Counted from the stretch's first letter, positions 44,255 through 54,894 are shown. The stretch: 64,000 nt of DNA from Bradyrhizobium nivariense (GCF_029846715.1 NZ_JARVWW010000032.1:25204-89203); one strand, 5' to 3'. Notes: generated from the sequence alone by a model not told the origin. Program-made: numbers and translations.

Positions 44255-45772
44255 TTGGCGCCGACACGCGTGACCCATCCGCCAGCCGACAGTCGCGGCA
44301 AGCATTTTGACGAGCGTATCGAGGGTTTTTGTGTTGGCACCTGGGATCTCGATCTCAGGACGCGCGAGCTGGAGTGGTCGGAAACCGCAAGAGTGCTGCT
44401 GGGCATCGAACGGGATCAACCGGCAAGCTATGAATTCCTTCTCTCACGCCTTGAGCCCGCGGACCGCGAGCGAGTGGAGAACGCGATCAAGGACGTTACC
44501 GAGCGCGGCGGCGGCTTCGACGTATCCTTCAGAGTCTCCAGTGCCTCGGGCCTGGGGCGCTGGATTCGCGCCCTGGCGGGTCTCATTCGAGACGAGGCCG
44601 GCGCCGCCCGACATCTCAGCGGCATCTTGCTCGACATCGACGATGAGAAGCAGGTCGAGGAGGCGTTGCTCACCCGCCAGACTCATCTCCGCTCGATCCT
44701 TCAGACCAGCCCCGATGCGATGATCGTGATCGACGGCCGCGGCATGATGCTGCTCTTCAGCACGGCGGCCGAGCGTCTGTTCGGCTGGTCCGAGGATGAC
44801 GCCATCGGGCAGAACGTCAGCATCTTGATGCCGGAGCCGGACTGCTCCCGCCATGACAGCTACATCGGCCGCTACCTTACTACCGGCGATCCGCACATCA
44901 TCGGCATCGGCCGCATCGTGACCGGCCAGCGGCGCGACGGCACCACGTTTCCGATGCATCTGTCGATCGGCGAAATGCGTTCGGGCGGCGAGCCTTACTT
45001 CACCGGTTTCGTCCGCGACCTGACCGAGCATCAGCAGACCCAAGCGCAACTCGAGGAATTGCAGTCCGAGCTCGTCCATGTCTCGCGGCTGACCGCGATG
45101 GGCGAAATGGCCTCCGCGCTCGCCCACGAGCTCAACCAGCCTCTGGCAGCGATCAGCAACTACATGAAGGGCTCGCGACGGCTGCTCGCCGGCAGCAGCG
45201 ATCCGAACACGCCAAAGATCGAGAGCGCATTGGACCGCGCCGCCGAGCAGGCATTGCGCGCCGGCGAGATCATACGGCGTTTACGCGATTTCGTCTCCGG
45301 CGGCGAGTCGGAGAAACGGATGGAGAGCCTGTCCAAGCTGGTCGCGGAGGCTCGCGCGCTCGGGCTTGCCGGCGCTCGCGAACAGAACGTGCAGATCCGC
45401 TTTGATCCCGATCCCGGGGCCGATCTGGTGCTCGCCGACCGGGTGCAAATCCAGCAGGTGCTGGTCAATTTGTTCCGCAATGCGCTGGAAGCAATGGCGC
45501 AGTCGCCGCGGCGCGAGCTCGTCCTCACCAACCGCCGGGTCGCCGATGATATGATCGAAGTGGAGGTGTCGGACACCGGATCCGGCTTTCAGGAAAGCGT
45601 CGTTCCAAATCTGTTTCGGACCTTCTTCACAACCAAAGAAACCGGCATGGGTGTGGGACTGTCCATCAGCCGCTCGATCGTCGAGGCTCACGGCGGCCGC
45701 ATGTGGGCCGCGAGCAATGCATCGGGCGGGGCGACGTTCCGTTTCACCTTGCCAGCAGCCGATGAGAATTGA
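44255..45772 (+). CDS. fixL: FixL, haem-PAS oxygen-sensing histidine kinase
   Basis: 505 aa when started at the TTG at 44255, with GGGAG eight bases upstream; no in-frame ATG is available. This gives the length known for B. japonicum FixL and numbering in which haem-ligand His200 (SRHDSYIGRY), distal Arg220 (IIGIGR) and phospho-acceptor His291 (ALAHELNQPLAA) all fall in place. Two PAS domains precede the kinase, whose ATP-binding boxes are FRNALEA, DTGSGF and GMGVGLSIS. O2 release activates autophosphorylation and transfer to FixJ, 3 nt downstream. Confidence 0.96.
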   Translation: MAPTRVTHPPADSRGKHFDERIEGFCVGTWDLDLRTRELEWSETARVLLGIERDQPASYEFLLSRLEPADRERVENAIKDVTERGGGFDVSFRVSSASGLGRWIRALAGLIRDEAGAARHLSGILLDIDDEKQVEEALLTRQTHLRSILQTSPDAMIVIDGRGMMLLFSTAAERLFGWSEDDAIGQNVSILMPEPDCSRHDSYIGRYLTTGDPHIIGIGRIVTGQRRDGTTFPMHLSIGEMRSGGEPYFTGFVRDLTEHQQTQAQLEELQSELVHVSRLTAMGEMASALAHELNQPLAAISNYMKGSRRLLAGSSDPNTPKIESALDRAAEQALRAGEIIRRLRDFVSGGESEKRMESLSKLVAEARALGLAGAREQNVQIRFDPDPGADLVLADRVQIQQVLVNLFRNALEAMAQSPRRELVLTNRRVADDMIEVEVSDTGSGFQESVVPNLFRTFFTTKETGMGVGLSISRSIVEAHGGRMWAASNASGGATFRFTLPAADEN

Positions 45773-45775
45773 TCC

Positions 45776-46393
45776 ATGACGACCAAGGGACATGTCTATG
45801 TCATCGACGACGACGAGGGTATGCGAGACTCGCTGAACTTCCTCCTGGATTGCTCCGGCTTCCGCGTCACGTTATTCGACAACGCGCAATGCTTCCTCGA
45901 GGCACTGCCCGACCTCGCCTTCGGCTGCGTCGTTTCCGACATACGGATGCCGGGCCTTGACGGAATCGAGCTTCTCAAGCGCATGAAGGCGCGGCACAGT
46001 GCGTTTCCGATCGTGATCATGACGGGTCACGGCGACGTGCCGCTCGCGGTCGGAGCGATTAAGCTTGGTGCGGTTGACTTCCTGGAAAAACCCTTCGAGG
46101 ACGACCGCCTCATCACCTTGATCGAATCCGCGGTTCGCGAGGGGGAGCCAGCCGCCAAGAATGAGGCCATCGCGCAGGACATCGCCGCGCGTGTCGCCTC
46201 CTTGAGCCCGCGCGAGCACCAGGTCATGGAGGGGCTGGTCGCAGGTCTCTCCAACAAGCTGATCGCCCGCGAATACAACATCAGCCCGCGCACTATCGAG
46301 GTCTACCGGGCCAATGTGATGACCAAGATGCAGGCCAATAGCCTGTCGGAACTTTTGCGTCTGGCGATGCGCACTGGCATGCTGAAGGATTGA
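45776..46393 (+). CDS. fixJ: FixJ, response regulator
   Basis: 205 aa. The receiver domain has the acidic pocket IDDDEG and phospho-acceptor Asp55 (VVSDIRMPG), with Lys in LEKPF. The C-terminal LuxR/NarL helix-turn-helix includes LSPREHQVMEGLVAGLSNKLIAREYNISPRTIEVYRANVM. Phosphorylated FixJ activates fixK2. It starts 3 nt after fixL. Confidence 0.97.
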   Translation: MTTKGHVYVIDDDEGMRDSLNFLLDCSGFRVTLFDNAQCFLEALPDLAFGCVVSDIRMPGLDGIELLKRMKARHSAFPIVIMTGHGDVPLAVGAIKLGAVDFLEKPFEDDRLITLIESAVREGEPAAKNEAIAQDIAARVASLSPREHQVMEGLVAGLSNKLIAREYNISPRTIEVYRANVMTKMQANSLSELLRLAMRTGMLKD

Positions 46394-46436
46394 GGCAGGT
46401 CAATGCGCTTGCGCTGGCCTATGGTAGCCAGGCCAC

Positions 46437-46877
46437 ATGATCGAAATCGGCGCGCACCATCAGCGGCTCTCAAGCCGGGAATCGGCAAAGCCCACCGTCT
46501 ACGTGGTCGATGACGATGCCGCTGTGCTGGCGTCCCTGAGCTTCCTGCTGGAAATCGAGGGCTTTGCCGTGCGGACCTTCAGAAGCGCCACGGCGCTGCT
46601 CAATACGACGACCCCACCGGGCGCGGACTGCTACGTGATCGACTACAAGATGCCTGAGATCAACGGCATCGAGTTGGCTTGGCGGCTGCGCCAATCCGGC
46701 GTCGACACACCTGTGATCCTGATCACCGGCTATCCGGATGGAAATATCTCGGCGCGGGCGGCGGCGGCCGGCGTCAAGCACGTGATTTTCAAGCCGCTCC
46801 TCGATGAAAGCCTGGCGAAATGCATCCGCCGGGCCTTCAGGATTGGTGCTGCTACAGACCTACGGGGTTCTCCTTAG
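46437..46877 (+). CDS. Single-domain response regulator between fixJ and fixK2
   Basis: 146 aa consisting of one receiver domain: VYVVDDDAAVLASLSFLLE, phospho-acceptor Asp in CYVIDYKMPEINGIELA, ILITGYPDG and IFKPLL. There is no output domain. B. japonicum has a gene of this type in the same position between fixJ and fixK2; its role is not settled, but it could drain phosphate from FixL or signal to another partner. Confidence 0.88.
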   Translation: MIEIGAHHQRLSSRESAKPTVYVVDDDAAVLASLSFLLEIEGFAVRTFRSATALLNTTTPPGADCYVIDYKMPEINGIELAWRLRQSGVDTPVILITGYPDGNISARAAAAGVKHVIFKPLLDESLAKCIRRAFRIGAATDLRGSP

Positions 46878-46893
46878 GTAAACCTCCTTAAGA
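46874..46893 (+). promoter_or_regulatory. Possible FixJ target in the fixK2 promoter
   Basis: CTTAGGTAAACCTCCTTAAG is an imperfect dyad in the 84-nt gap before fixK2, where FixJ must act. It shares a GTAA...CCTTA pattern with fixK promoter sites, but the match is loose. Confidence 0.3.
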
Positions 46894-46961
46894 TATCGCT
46901 CGAAATTTTCGAACTGAACGATCGCGCGTAGCAATGCTCCATCACAACGGAGATGGCGCAG

Positions 46962-47660
46962 ATGCTGATCCAGACGCTCAAGACCCAGGCGATCAACACC
47001 CAAATAGCTGGCAAGATCGCGCCCGCGCGTCTGGTCTGTGACCACTTCGGCGCGATAGCCGGACATATCGGCCTCGTTGCCACCGAGTTCCCCTATCGCA
47101 AGGGTGAGGAGATCTATGGCGAGGAGGAGCCCGCCCAATATGTCTATCAAGTTGCATTCGGAGCTGTGCGCCGCTACAGGATGTTGTCCGACGGCCGCCG
47201 CCAGATCGGGGCATTCCATCTTCCCGGTGACGTATTCGGCCTCGAATCCGGCCAGACGCATCGCCTTGCGGCCGAAGCGATCATCAACACCAGCGTGCGC
47301 CTCGTGAAGCGTGCCAGCCTGGAAAGGGCCGCCGGCACTGACGTAAGGGTCGCCCGCAAGCTCTGGGACATGACGGCGGGCGAGCTGCGTCACGCCGAAG
47401 ATCACATGTTGCTGCTCGGACGCAAAACGGCAATAGAGCGTGTCGCAACCTTCCTGCTCGAAATGGATCGCCGCCTCGCTGTCGCCGGCATGATGGCCCT
47501 GCCGATGTGCCGGCGCGACGTGGGTGACTATCTCGGCCTCACACTCGAAACCGTGTCGCGTGTACTCTCACAGCTTCATGTCGAGGGCATTCTCGGCTTT
47601 TGTGGCGCTCGCCAGATCGTGCTGCGCAATCGCCAGCGCCTGCAGAATCTCGACGCATGA
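46962..47660 (+). CDS. fixK: FixK2, Crp/Fnr-type activator of microaerobic genes
   Basis: 232 aa from the second ATG (46962), which has GGAG nine bases upstream; the ATG at 46953 directly abuts the GGAG. Residues ~45-140 are the cyclic-nucleotide-like fold (FPYRKGEEIYGEEEPAQYVYQVAFGAVRR), and ~170-225 the winged helix with LTLETVSRVLSQLHVEGIL as recognition helix. Cys183 (LPMCRRD), the redox-sensitive residue known in B. japonicum FixK2, is present. It lacks Fnr's cluster cysteines, so O2 control comes through FixLJ. Confidence 0.95.
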   Translation: MLIQTLKTQAINTQIAGKIAPARLVCDHFGAIAGHIGLVATEFPYRKGEEIYGEEEPAQYVYQVAFGAVRRYRMLSDGRRQIGAFHLPGDVFGLESGQTHRLAAEAIINTSVRLVKRASLERAAGTDVRVARKLWDMTAGELRHAEDHMLLLGRKTAIERVATFLLEMDRRLAVAGMMALPMCRRDVGDYLGLTLETVSRVLSQLHVEGILGFCGARQIVLRNRQRLQNLDA

Positions 47661-47734
47661 TCACTTTCACCCGGCCGATGTTCCTCCTCCGCGACTTGGT
47701 CCGCCGAGCGCATTTCGGCGGTCGGCGACGATCT

Positions 47735-48052
47735 CCCGCAAGCGCTCAATCACCTCGGTCTCCGCACCCCGATCGAGACGAAAGGCGCGCTGCCGGTGCG
47801 GGCCGGCATCGGTTGGATTTGCAAAGCCCAAGAAATGGGACGCCGCGCTGGCCATCACTTGCGGACACGAACACGAACTCGTGTATCCACAGCGGAAGCC
47901 CTGCCGGACGGGTTCGACGAGACGCGCTTGAACAATTTGTTGCTTCAACGATGGACGGCCCCGACGTGGTCGAGGACACGCGGCAGACCGTCGCGTACTG
48001 CCTGGCTCATCCGGAATGGCGGCTCAACGTGAAGAGGGCATCTCGGCATCAG
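47735..48052 (+). pseudogene. queE (7-carboxy-7-deazaguanine synthase) C-terminal remnant
   Basis: Pieces in alternating frames give LRTPIETKGALPVRAGIGWICKA, then ITCGHEHELVYPQ, then EQFVASTMDGPDVVEDTRQTVAYCLAHPEWRLN. These match the QueE C-terminus ('vETnGtlp...gidWI...', 'ElKlVyPQ', 'QPMDGP....t..ai.yc..hPrWRLs'). The radical SAM cysteine motif is gone. It runs directly into queD. Confidence 0.75.
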
Positions 48053-48415
48053 ATGAAGATATCCCTGGCATTTAAGTTCGAGGCAGCCCACTGGCTTCCA
48101 AGTGTCCCACAGACACATCGCTGTCATCGGATGCACGGTCACTCCTATCGGATCGAGATCGTGTTGAACGGTCCAGTCGATCCGCACACCGGGTTCGTAG
48201 CCGATTTCTTCGACCTAGAAGAATCGTTCGGCATCGTTCTAAAGAAGCTCGATCACCAGTGCCTGAACCAAGTTCCGGGATTGGAAAATCCGACAGCGTA
48301 AAATATCGCCATCTGGATCTGGGAGCGCACGAAAGCGCGCCTAGCGCAACTCTCGATCGTGAGGGTCTACGAGACGACGGATTGTTGGGCGGAATATGAG
48401 GGGCCCGATCACTGA
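48053..48415 (+). pseudogene. queD-like (6-carboxytetrahydropterin synthase), nonsense mutation
   Basis: From MKISLAFKFEAAHWLPSVPQTH the frame keeps the zinc-binding HRMHGHSYRIEI and DHQCLNQVPGLENPTA blocks. A TAA at codon 83 (48299-48301) then interrupts it, and the same frame continues NIAIWIWERTKARLAQLSIVRVYETTDCWAEYEGPDH to a normal stop. It would be a 119-aa QueD. With the broken queE this leaves a dead preQ0 pathway pair. Confidence 0.82.
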
Positions 48416-48606
48416 AATGAGCCGGCACGATCGCATGACAGCTACACGGAGCCGAACTGAGGCCGACGGCGCGCTAGGAGCCTGACCGTGAGCTGCAATC
48501 AAGGTCGTCAAGCAACGATGCCAGATTCAGCGCCGCATCGACACGCCTCAGCCCCACGGACGACGGGCCAGGCACTGACGGGAGCGCAACCGCTCGCGGT
48601 GAGCTC

Positions 48607-48935
48607 TTAGCCAGTGTTTCTGACCGCCTCTGCCAGCATGGTGTAGAGCTGCTGCTTGCTGAATTCCTTGGGCTGTCGCCTCTCCGCTGTGTTCCGCGAC
48701 ACCTTTCGTGCGACTGGACTGGCGCAGGCTGCCGACGACGTCGCCTCAGCTTTGGGGGCGGCCTTATCTTGGGCGTTGCTGTCGGCGGCTTGTGGCCGCG
48801 CTTCAGGCCCAGACGGGTCAGCATGCCGCAGACCGCATTACGACTGCACCCGAGACGACGCGCTATCTGCGCGGCGCTCTGTCCTGCGGACCAGAGCCTG
48901 TTGAGGAGCGCTATGTCTTTCGCATCCCAGCCCAT
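48607..48935 (-). pseudogene. GcrA-like small HTH regulator, frameshifted
   Basis: From 48935 the frame reads MGWDAKDIALLNRLWSAGQSAAQIARRLGCSRNAVCGMLTRLGL, which matches the GcrA DNA-binding N-terminus. After a basic linker the frame must shift near 48720 to reach ERRQPKEFSKQQLYTMLAEAVRNTG and its stop at 48607; that tail looks like a genuine conserved end. Without the shift the protein would run to 48474 with a low-complexity tail. The gene could still make a functional HTH domain. Confidence 0.6.
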
Positions 48936-48973
48936 GAGGAGATATTATAGCGTCGACTGCCGAACACGCTAGT

Positions 48974-49147
48974 CTAGTCTTCGTCCGGCTCGCGTACGAC
49001 CGGCGGCTCGTCGGCATCATCTTCCTCTTCGTCTTCGTCCTCCTCGTCTTCATCGGGATCTCTTGGCGGCATCGCGGTGCCCATAACCACGAGCGGTGTC
49101 CAGTAGATCGTTGTGGTGGAAAATGCTTCGGAGGTGTGTTGCTTCAT
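48974..49147 (-). CDS. Small acidic protein (57 aa)
   Basis: MKQHTSEAFSTTTIYWTPL is followed by VVMGTAMPPRDP and a run of some 17 Asp/Glu residues, ending VVREPDED. A ribosome-binding site GAGGAG lies ten bases before the ATG. The sharp contrast between an ordered N-terminal third and an acidic tail argues for a real product. No family is recognised. Confidence 0.5.
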   Translation of the reverse strand: MKQHTSEAFSTTTIYWTPLVVMGTAMPPRDPDEDEEDEDEEEDDADEPPVVREPDED

Positions 49148-49300
49148 GTTGCTACTGCTCCTCGAAAACTACGCGTACTCGCATATCGCTGACGGACGGC
49201 AGGCGCGTGTCTAGGGCGCGATCGCTGCAAACGCGACGGGCATCAAGTCGAGGACATGAGCAACGGGTGGCATGCGCCACCCAAATGGCAGCGATTTCGG

Positions 49301-49612
49301 CTACTTTATGCCCGAGGACTCGTTCGGCTCTATGTTCACCAAAACCTCGCCGGTGGTGATTTCGGGAACTCCAAGGTCGAGGTCATGTAGACTTGCTTGA
49401 ACAAACGCCAGTATCTTGGCGTTCGCTGCATTGGCACTTTCGCGGTCGTCAAATATCATGACGGCGATACCAACACCATCGCCCGCATCCAGCACATGGT
49501 AAGATCTGAATCCGTGCGATTGCCTTAGGATCTGGCCGACGCCGCTCTTGGCGCGGCGAGCGGCGTCCGCTACCGAACGAACCTTGGTGTACTTGCGAAT
49601 GACCATGTACAT
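49301..49612 (-). CDS. Small alpha/beta-barrel (ABM-like) protein
   Basis: 103 aa from MYMVIRKYTKVRSVADAARRAKSG at 49612; a longer upstream reading lacks protein character. The pattern VIRKYT...GFRSYHVLDAGDGVGIAVMIFDDRESANAANAKILAFV is that of dimeric ferredoxin-like (antibiotic biosynthesis monooxygenase/stress-responsive) barrels. No catalytic residues can be assigned. Confidence 0.7.
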   Translation of the reverse strand: MYMVIRKYTKVRSVADAARRAKSGVGQILRQSHGFRSYHVLDAGDGVGIAVMIFDDRESANAANAKILAFVQASLHDLDLGVPEITTGEVLVNIEPNESSGIK

Positions 49613-50220
49613 GAGGCCACCACGCACCACACGCCCCAACGCATCAAAGCATATCGGTCCCAGTCGGACTAGGGTCAACTTCCGAGATGGGCCACGGTGT
49701 CCGGTCGCGCGGACCGCGCAACGCGCCTTTCCAATGAGTCCTCCACGCCCTGCAAGCGGGGGCATCGAAACCTATTTCGTGTCTACCTCGACAGGATTAG
49801 CGGGGGCGAAAAGTGTTTGATGTCTATCGCAATGGAAAGCGTGACCTGCTCGTTCTAAGCACAGGCTCCGCGATACCCGAGGCTTACGCCTGCAAGCGCA
49901 TTTCGGACGGCGGTTTTTTGCAACCCACAGCAGGGCTGTAGAGCCTGGAACGGCTTTTCGAATGATCACCGGGTCTATAACCAACCAGCAGCCGATCTCC
50001 CGGGTAAGCCTAATCGCGGCGTCAGTATTGCACCACTGAAGAGCGCTCTATCAAGTTTGGGTGCGCTGTCGCGTGTTGCAACCCGAGAGCGGTGGACGGG
50101 CCATTAATTCGGATGGCTAGGAGCACAACTAATCCATCACGCTGCCAGATTTAAGTCGCATGGAGTCCCATGTCGCCGCGACGGCTCGTGCCGGGTGGGG
50201 CGCAACACCGGGAGTTTTGG
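49613..50220. other. Intergenic stretch without supported gene
   Basis: Short unrecognised frames on both strands; no RNA gene or clear terminator seen. Confidence 0.45.
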
Positions 50221-50946
50221 ATGTCCGGTCATTTGCGATTTTACTTCGCCAGTTTAGTCTTTGTTGGAGGTCTTTCGACGGCACCTGCGTGCTCCAACCC
50301 TTTCACCGACTTGTTCAATATTGCTGCTCACGAGCCCGCTGCAACCTCCTCGGTGCAGCCGGAATGCTTGCCGCGGCCCGGCAATTCGCCTGGCCCAAGC
50401 CAGCACTGGGTGTATCGGCGGGACGGCCACCGCAAATGCTGGTTTTAGGCCAAGGGCATCGTAACGGTGCGAAAACCGGTTCCTGGTCGTGTGGCCAACC
50501 GCGCCGCCAGTTCCGACGAGAACGAGGCCTCGCGGCAAGCGCGGAGCCCGGTGATCGATGCGCGCGCGGAGTTGCTAGGCTCTTCGCCGGCCGAGAGGGC
50601 TCCGCCGACGCCGCCGGGACGCGAAGTCAAGGTGGCTGACGCCGCTTCTGTTTCCGACGGCGACACGCAGGCCGCGATGCCGGCGGCACCCGTTACGGCT
50701 CTTCCCAGCGGCCAGCTCACGCCCGAGCACTTCATGCCGCCCCAAGTCAACGTGGAGAAGCTTGCCTCGGCCGCGCGAGCCGAGTCACCTCCAGCTATGC
50801 CAATGGGCGCGCGCAATGAAGCGGTGCGCGACGAGGCGCGCACCTGGACGGTAACCTGGCTAGGTGTGCTGTTGATGACGCTGGGGGGCATCTCGATCTT
50901 AAGCTCGAGCCGCACGCTCCGGCACGCGGTGAGATTGCGCCACTGA
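50221..50946 (+). pseudogene. Exported, C-terminally anchored protein with in-frame amber stop
   Basis: From MSGHLRFYFASLVFVGGLSTAPACS (signal peptide, possible lipobox-like Cys) the frame reads CLPRPGNSPGPSQHWVYRRDGHRKCWF and then TAG at 50446-50448. The same frame continues VRKPVPGRVANRAASSDENEA through a Pro/Ala-rich linker to a C-terminal membrane helix (TWTVTWLGVLLMTLGGISIL) and stops at 50946. The 'HWVY..DGHRKCWF' block is typical of a Bradyrhizobium family of unknown function, in which the codon after CWF is usually Gln, so CAG to TAG is the likely lesion. Confidence 0.65.
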
Positions 50947-51106
50947 GGCCGCGCTACACTGGGCAGGTTACCTGACGCGGCCACCGCGATCGATGAGTTC
51001 ACGCTGGTGTCGCCGAATTACCACCGCGCGCCTGCACTTTGTTTGGCACTGCCTTAGAACGACATTCGGTTACGATGACAGTCCCCTTTTGGATCGGACT
51101 GCCATC

Positions 51107-51313
51107 ATGCGGTACAAAGTGTTCGTGATGGACAGCGGCCGGCGAGTGATCTGCGCCGCAAAGCTTGACTGCATTGACGAGCAGGCGGCGAGACGTCGAG
51201 TTGAGGAAATATACGGCGAGCACGACGTCGAGCTTTGGGAAGGTGGCCGGCTCGTTGCTGTTTTTCAAGGGGCAAGGTCGAACGGAGATCGGCGACCGCT
51301 CTGTCCGGAATAG
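51107..51313 (+). CDS. Small hypothetical protein (68 aa)
   Basis: MRYKVFVMDSGRRVICAAKLDCIDEQAARRRVEEIYGEHDVELWEG and a short polar tail. It has a balanced alternation of beta and helical segments, as in small Bradyrhizobium proteins of this type; the ATG at 51107 begins the recognisable part. No function can be assigned. Confidence 0.55.
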   Translation: MRYKVFVMDSGRRVICAAKLDCIDEQAARRRVEEIYGEHDVELWEGGRLVAVFQGARSNGDRRPLCPE

Positions 51314-52383
51314 ACGGCCGGTCTCGCCGCCGAGTTAGTTCACGGCTCCTGCTCTGCTGCCCAGTTTGGCACGCCGTCTTCTCGGTTTAGGCTTCATATC
51401 AGTTTCGAATGCTACCAACACGAATATGCGAAGCTCGTAGCAAGCATCGCAATGTCAGAAGCCGCACCGACGAGACCCGAGGACTCTTCTGTAATGCGTC
51501 CGGTGCTAAGAACCTGAACCACTTAGCGATCAGCCCGGCGCAAATGACGGGCTTATTCGTCAGGTCATCCCTGGGACGGCCGGATTCGAATGAACGACTA
51601 AGCGGTGGGCTAGCAAGCTACCGCTGCCTGGATTGTAATCGCGGTCGCTCGGACTCGCTCCTCGATCACGCTTTCATTTCCATTGTATCCCGCGATGGTT
51701 GTGGATCGCTCAGGTGGAGCAGGACATCGCCGCCATCAAAGCCGGGCTTCAGACGCTTTCAAAGCAGCCCAGGGCATAACTGCGGTCGGAGATCTCCACT
51801 CGCATAACCATCGCCCGTGCCATTGAGCTGCGGAAACATACGGGAATCATCGAGGGCGGTCCTATGGGGCTTTCGAAACGTTTGGTCGCAAAGCTGATCA
51901 GTGGACAAATTCCTTAGTTCGGTACCCGCAAAACTCGACAGGCGGATTCGACTGCGTTGCGGAAAATTACAAGCTTTTCTGATCCTGGTTGTCCATGGAG
52001 GGAGAGAAACTGGAAAAAAATTTGCCCACCGCTGCATCTCAGATGCTCTCGGTAGGCGAGAGCGACGGGATGTTCCGGCTTCTCGTCGTGCCGTTGCGGG
52101 TCAAGACTGCCGCTGGAAGCGGCATCCTCATACCTGAGGGGCTAAACCACAGCACGCAACCCGGCCCGACTAGCGACCAGATGATTAGCCAAACCTACAC
52201 GTCGGCGGGCGGTACAAGCCGGCCCTCTCCCCCACCGGCTTCCTCCGACCCACCCAGATATCAATCCAGGGGCCCCCAGTGGGCTCTGAATGGCCCTCCG
52301 CGGAGCGATGAGGACGAGGTATTTTCGAAATCCTTCGCGGCTTTGTCTTGTATGCCGGCCAAGCCGGCTTATGTTCACAATGG
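51314..52383. other. Long stretch without supported gene
   Basis: About 1.1 kb of short overlapping frames. A tail-like piece VEQDIAAIKAGLQTLSKQPRA near 51713-51778 may be the end of a lost gene. No RNA, IS end or promoter is clear before the CIRCE element. Confidence 0.4.
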
Positions 52384-52410
52384 TTAGCACTCGCTAGCTT
52401 CGAGTGCTAT
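52384..52410. promoter_or_regulatory. CIRCE operator (HrcA binding site) of groESL
   Basis: TTAGCACTC at 52384-52392 and GAGTGCTAT at 52402-52410 are separated by nine bases, matching TTAGCACTC-N9-GAGTGCTAA with one change in the last base. It lies 41 nt before groES, so the operon is HrcA-repressed and heat-inducible, not NifA-driven. Confidence 0.93.
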
Positions 52411-52450
52411 TCGATCCAAAATACAAAGTGAGAAAACATAGGAGGACTGC

Positions 52451-52765
52451 ATGAAATTCCGTCCGCTTCACGACCGCGTCGTGGTCAAGCGCATCGACGC
52501 AGAAGAGAAGACCGGTGGCGGCATCATCATTCCGGACACGGCCAAGGAAAAGCCTTCCCAGGGTGAAGTCATCGCCGTTGGCCCGGGCGGCCGCGACGAG
52601 AGCGGTAAGCTGATCCCGATCGACATTCAAGTCGGCGATCGCGTGCTGTTCGGCAAGTGGTCGGGCACCGAGGTCAAGATCGACGGCCAGGAGCTGCTGA
52701 TCATGAAGGAAAGCGACATCATGGGCGTTCTCACCGACATTTCGGCCAAGAAGAAGGCCGCCTAA
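52451..52765 (+). CDS. groES: GroES co-chaperonin
   Basis: 104 aa (MKFRPLHDRVVVKRIDAEEKTGGGIIIPD) with the mobile loop KTGGGIIIPDTAKEK and the roof-forming beta-hairpin. It has GGAGG upstream. It caps GroEL during ATP-driven folding. Confidence 0.97.
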   Translation: MKFRPLHDRVVVKRIDAEEKTGGGIIIPDTAKEKPSQGEVIAVGPGGRDESGKLIPIDIQVGDRVLFGKWSGTEVKIDGQELLIMKESDIMGVLTDISAKKKAA

Positions 52766-52845
52766 TCACACCGCTCACCCCTGAGGAGCGCCTGCCGGGC
52801 GCCTCGCCGAAGGTGAGTGAGACAAAGCAAACCCAGGGAACCAAC

Positions 52846-54498
<1,653 letters not shown>

Positions 54499-54526
54499 GT
54501 CCGACATTCACAGTTCAATAGAAGAA

Positions 54527-54551
54527 GGCTCGGCAGCCATGCCGGGCCTTT
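54527..54551 (+). terminator. Terminator after groEL
   Basis: GGCTCGGCA (54527-54535) pairs with TGCCGGGCC (54540-54548) across a 4-nt loop, with one G-U pair, followed by TTT. It lies 28 nt after the groEL stop. Confidence 0.65.
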
Positions 54552-54894
54552 GCTGATTTCCTGGCGGTCAGCCGGACCCAGACTGCCGCGCGCCGGAAAG
54601 CCCCTCAGCCCGGCGAAGGTGCGCAATTAGGACATGTGGTTGTGTCCGCCTGTGAGTCTGTGGGGGAGGTGCCGGATTCGGTTTGATCGCCGATCGGCAC
54701 GAAGATGCCCACCGGTTTTCTCGGAGACTTCCCCTCTGTACACCGAGTAGTGCGGCGCGCTTACTAGGCTTCTCATGGCGGGGCCGCCGCTTGCTACGGC
54801 AGCCCCTAGCCGCGAAGGCCGCGTTTACGCGATACATGCGCACCTCCGCGGCTACACGTAGCGTCGACCCGGCGACCGCTTTGTGCAAGGTGAT

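Noticed and set aside
51044..51049. TGGCAC upstream of the 68-aa gene at 51107
   Set aside because: No TTGC at the required distance, and no NifA site upstream.
52022..52143. Resemblance of RLLVVPLRVKTAAGSGILIPEG to a GroES mobile loop just upstream of groES
   Set aside because: Only one short block fits, with no continuation of the GroES fold on either side; treated as chance.
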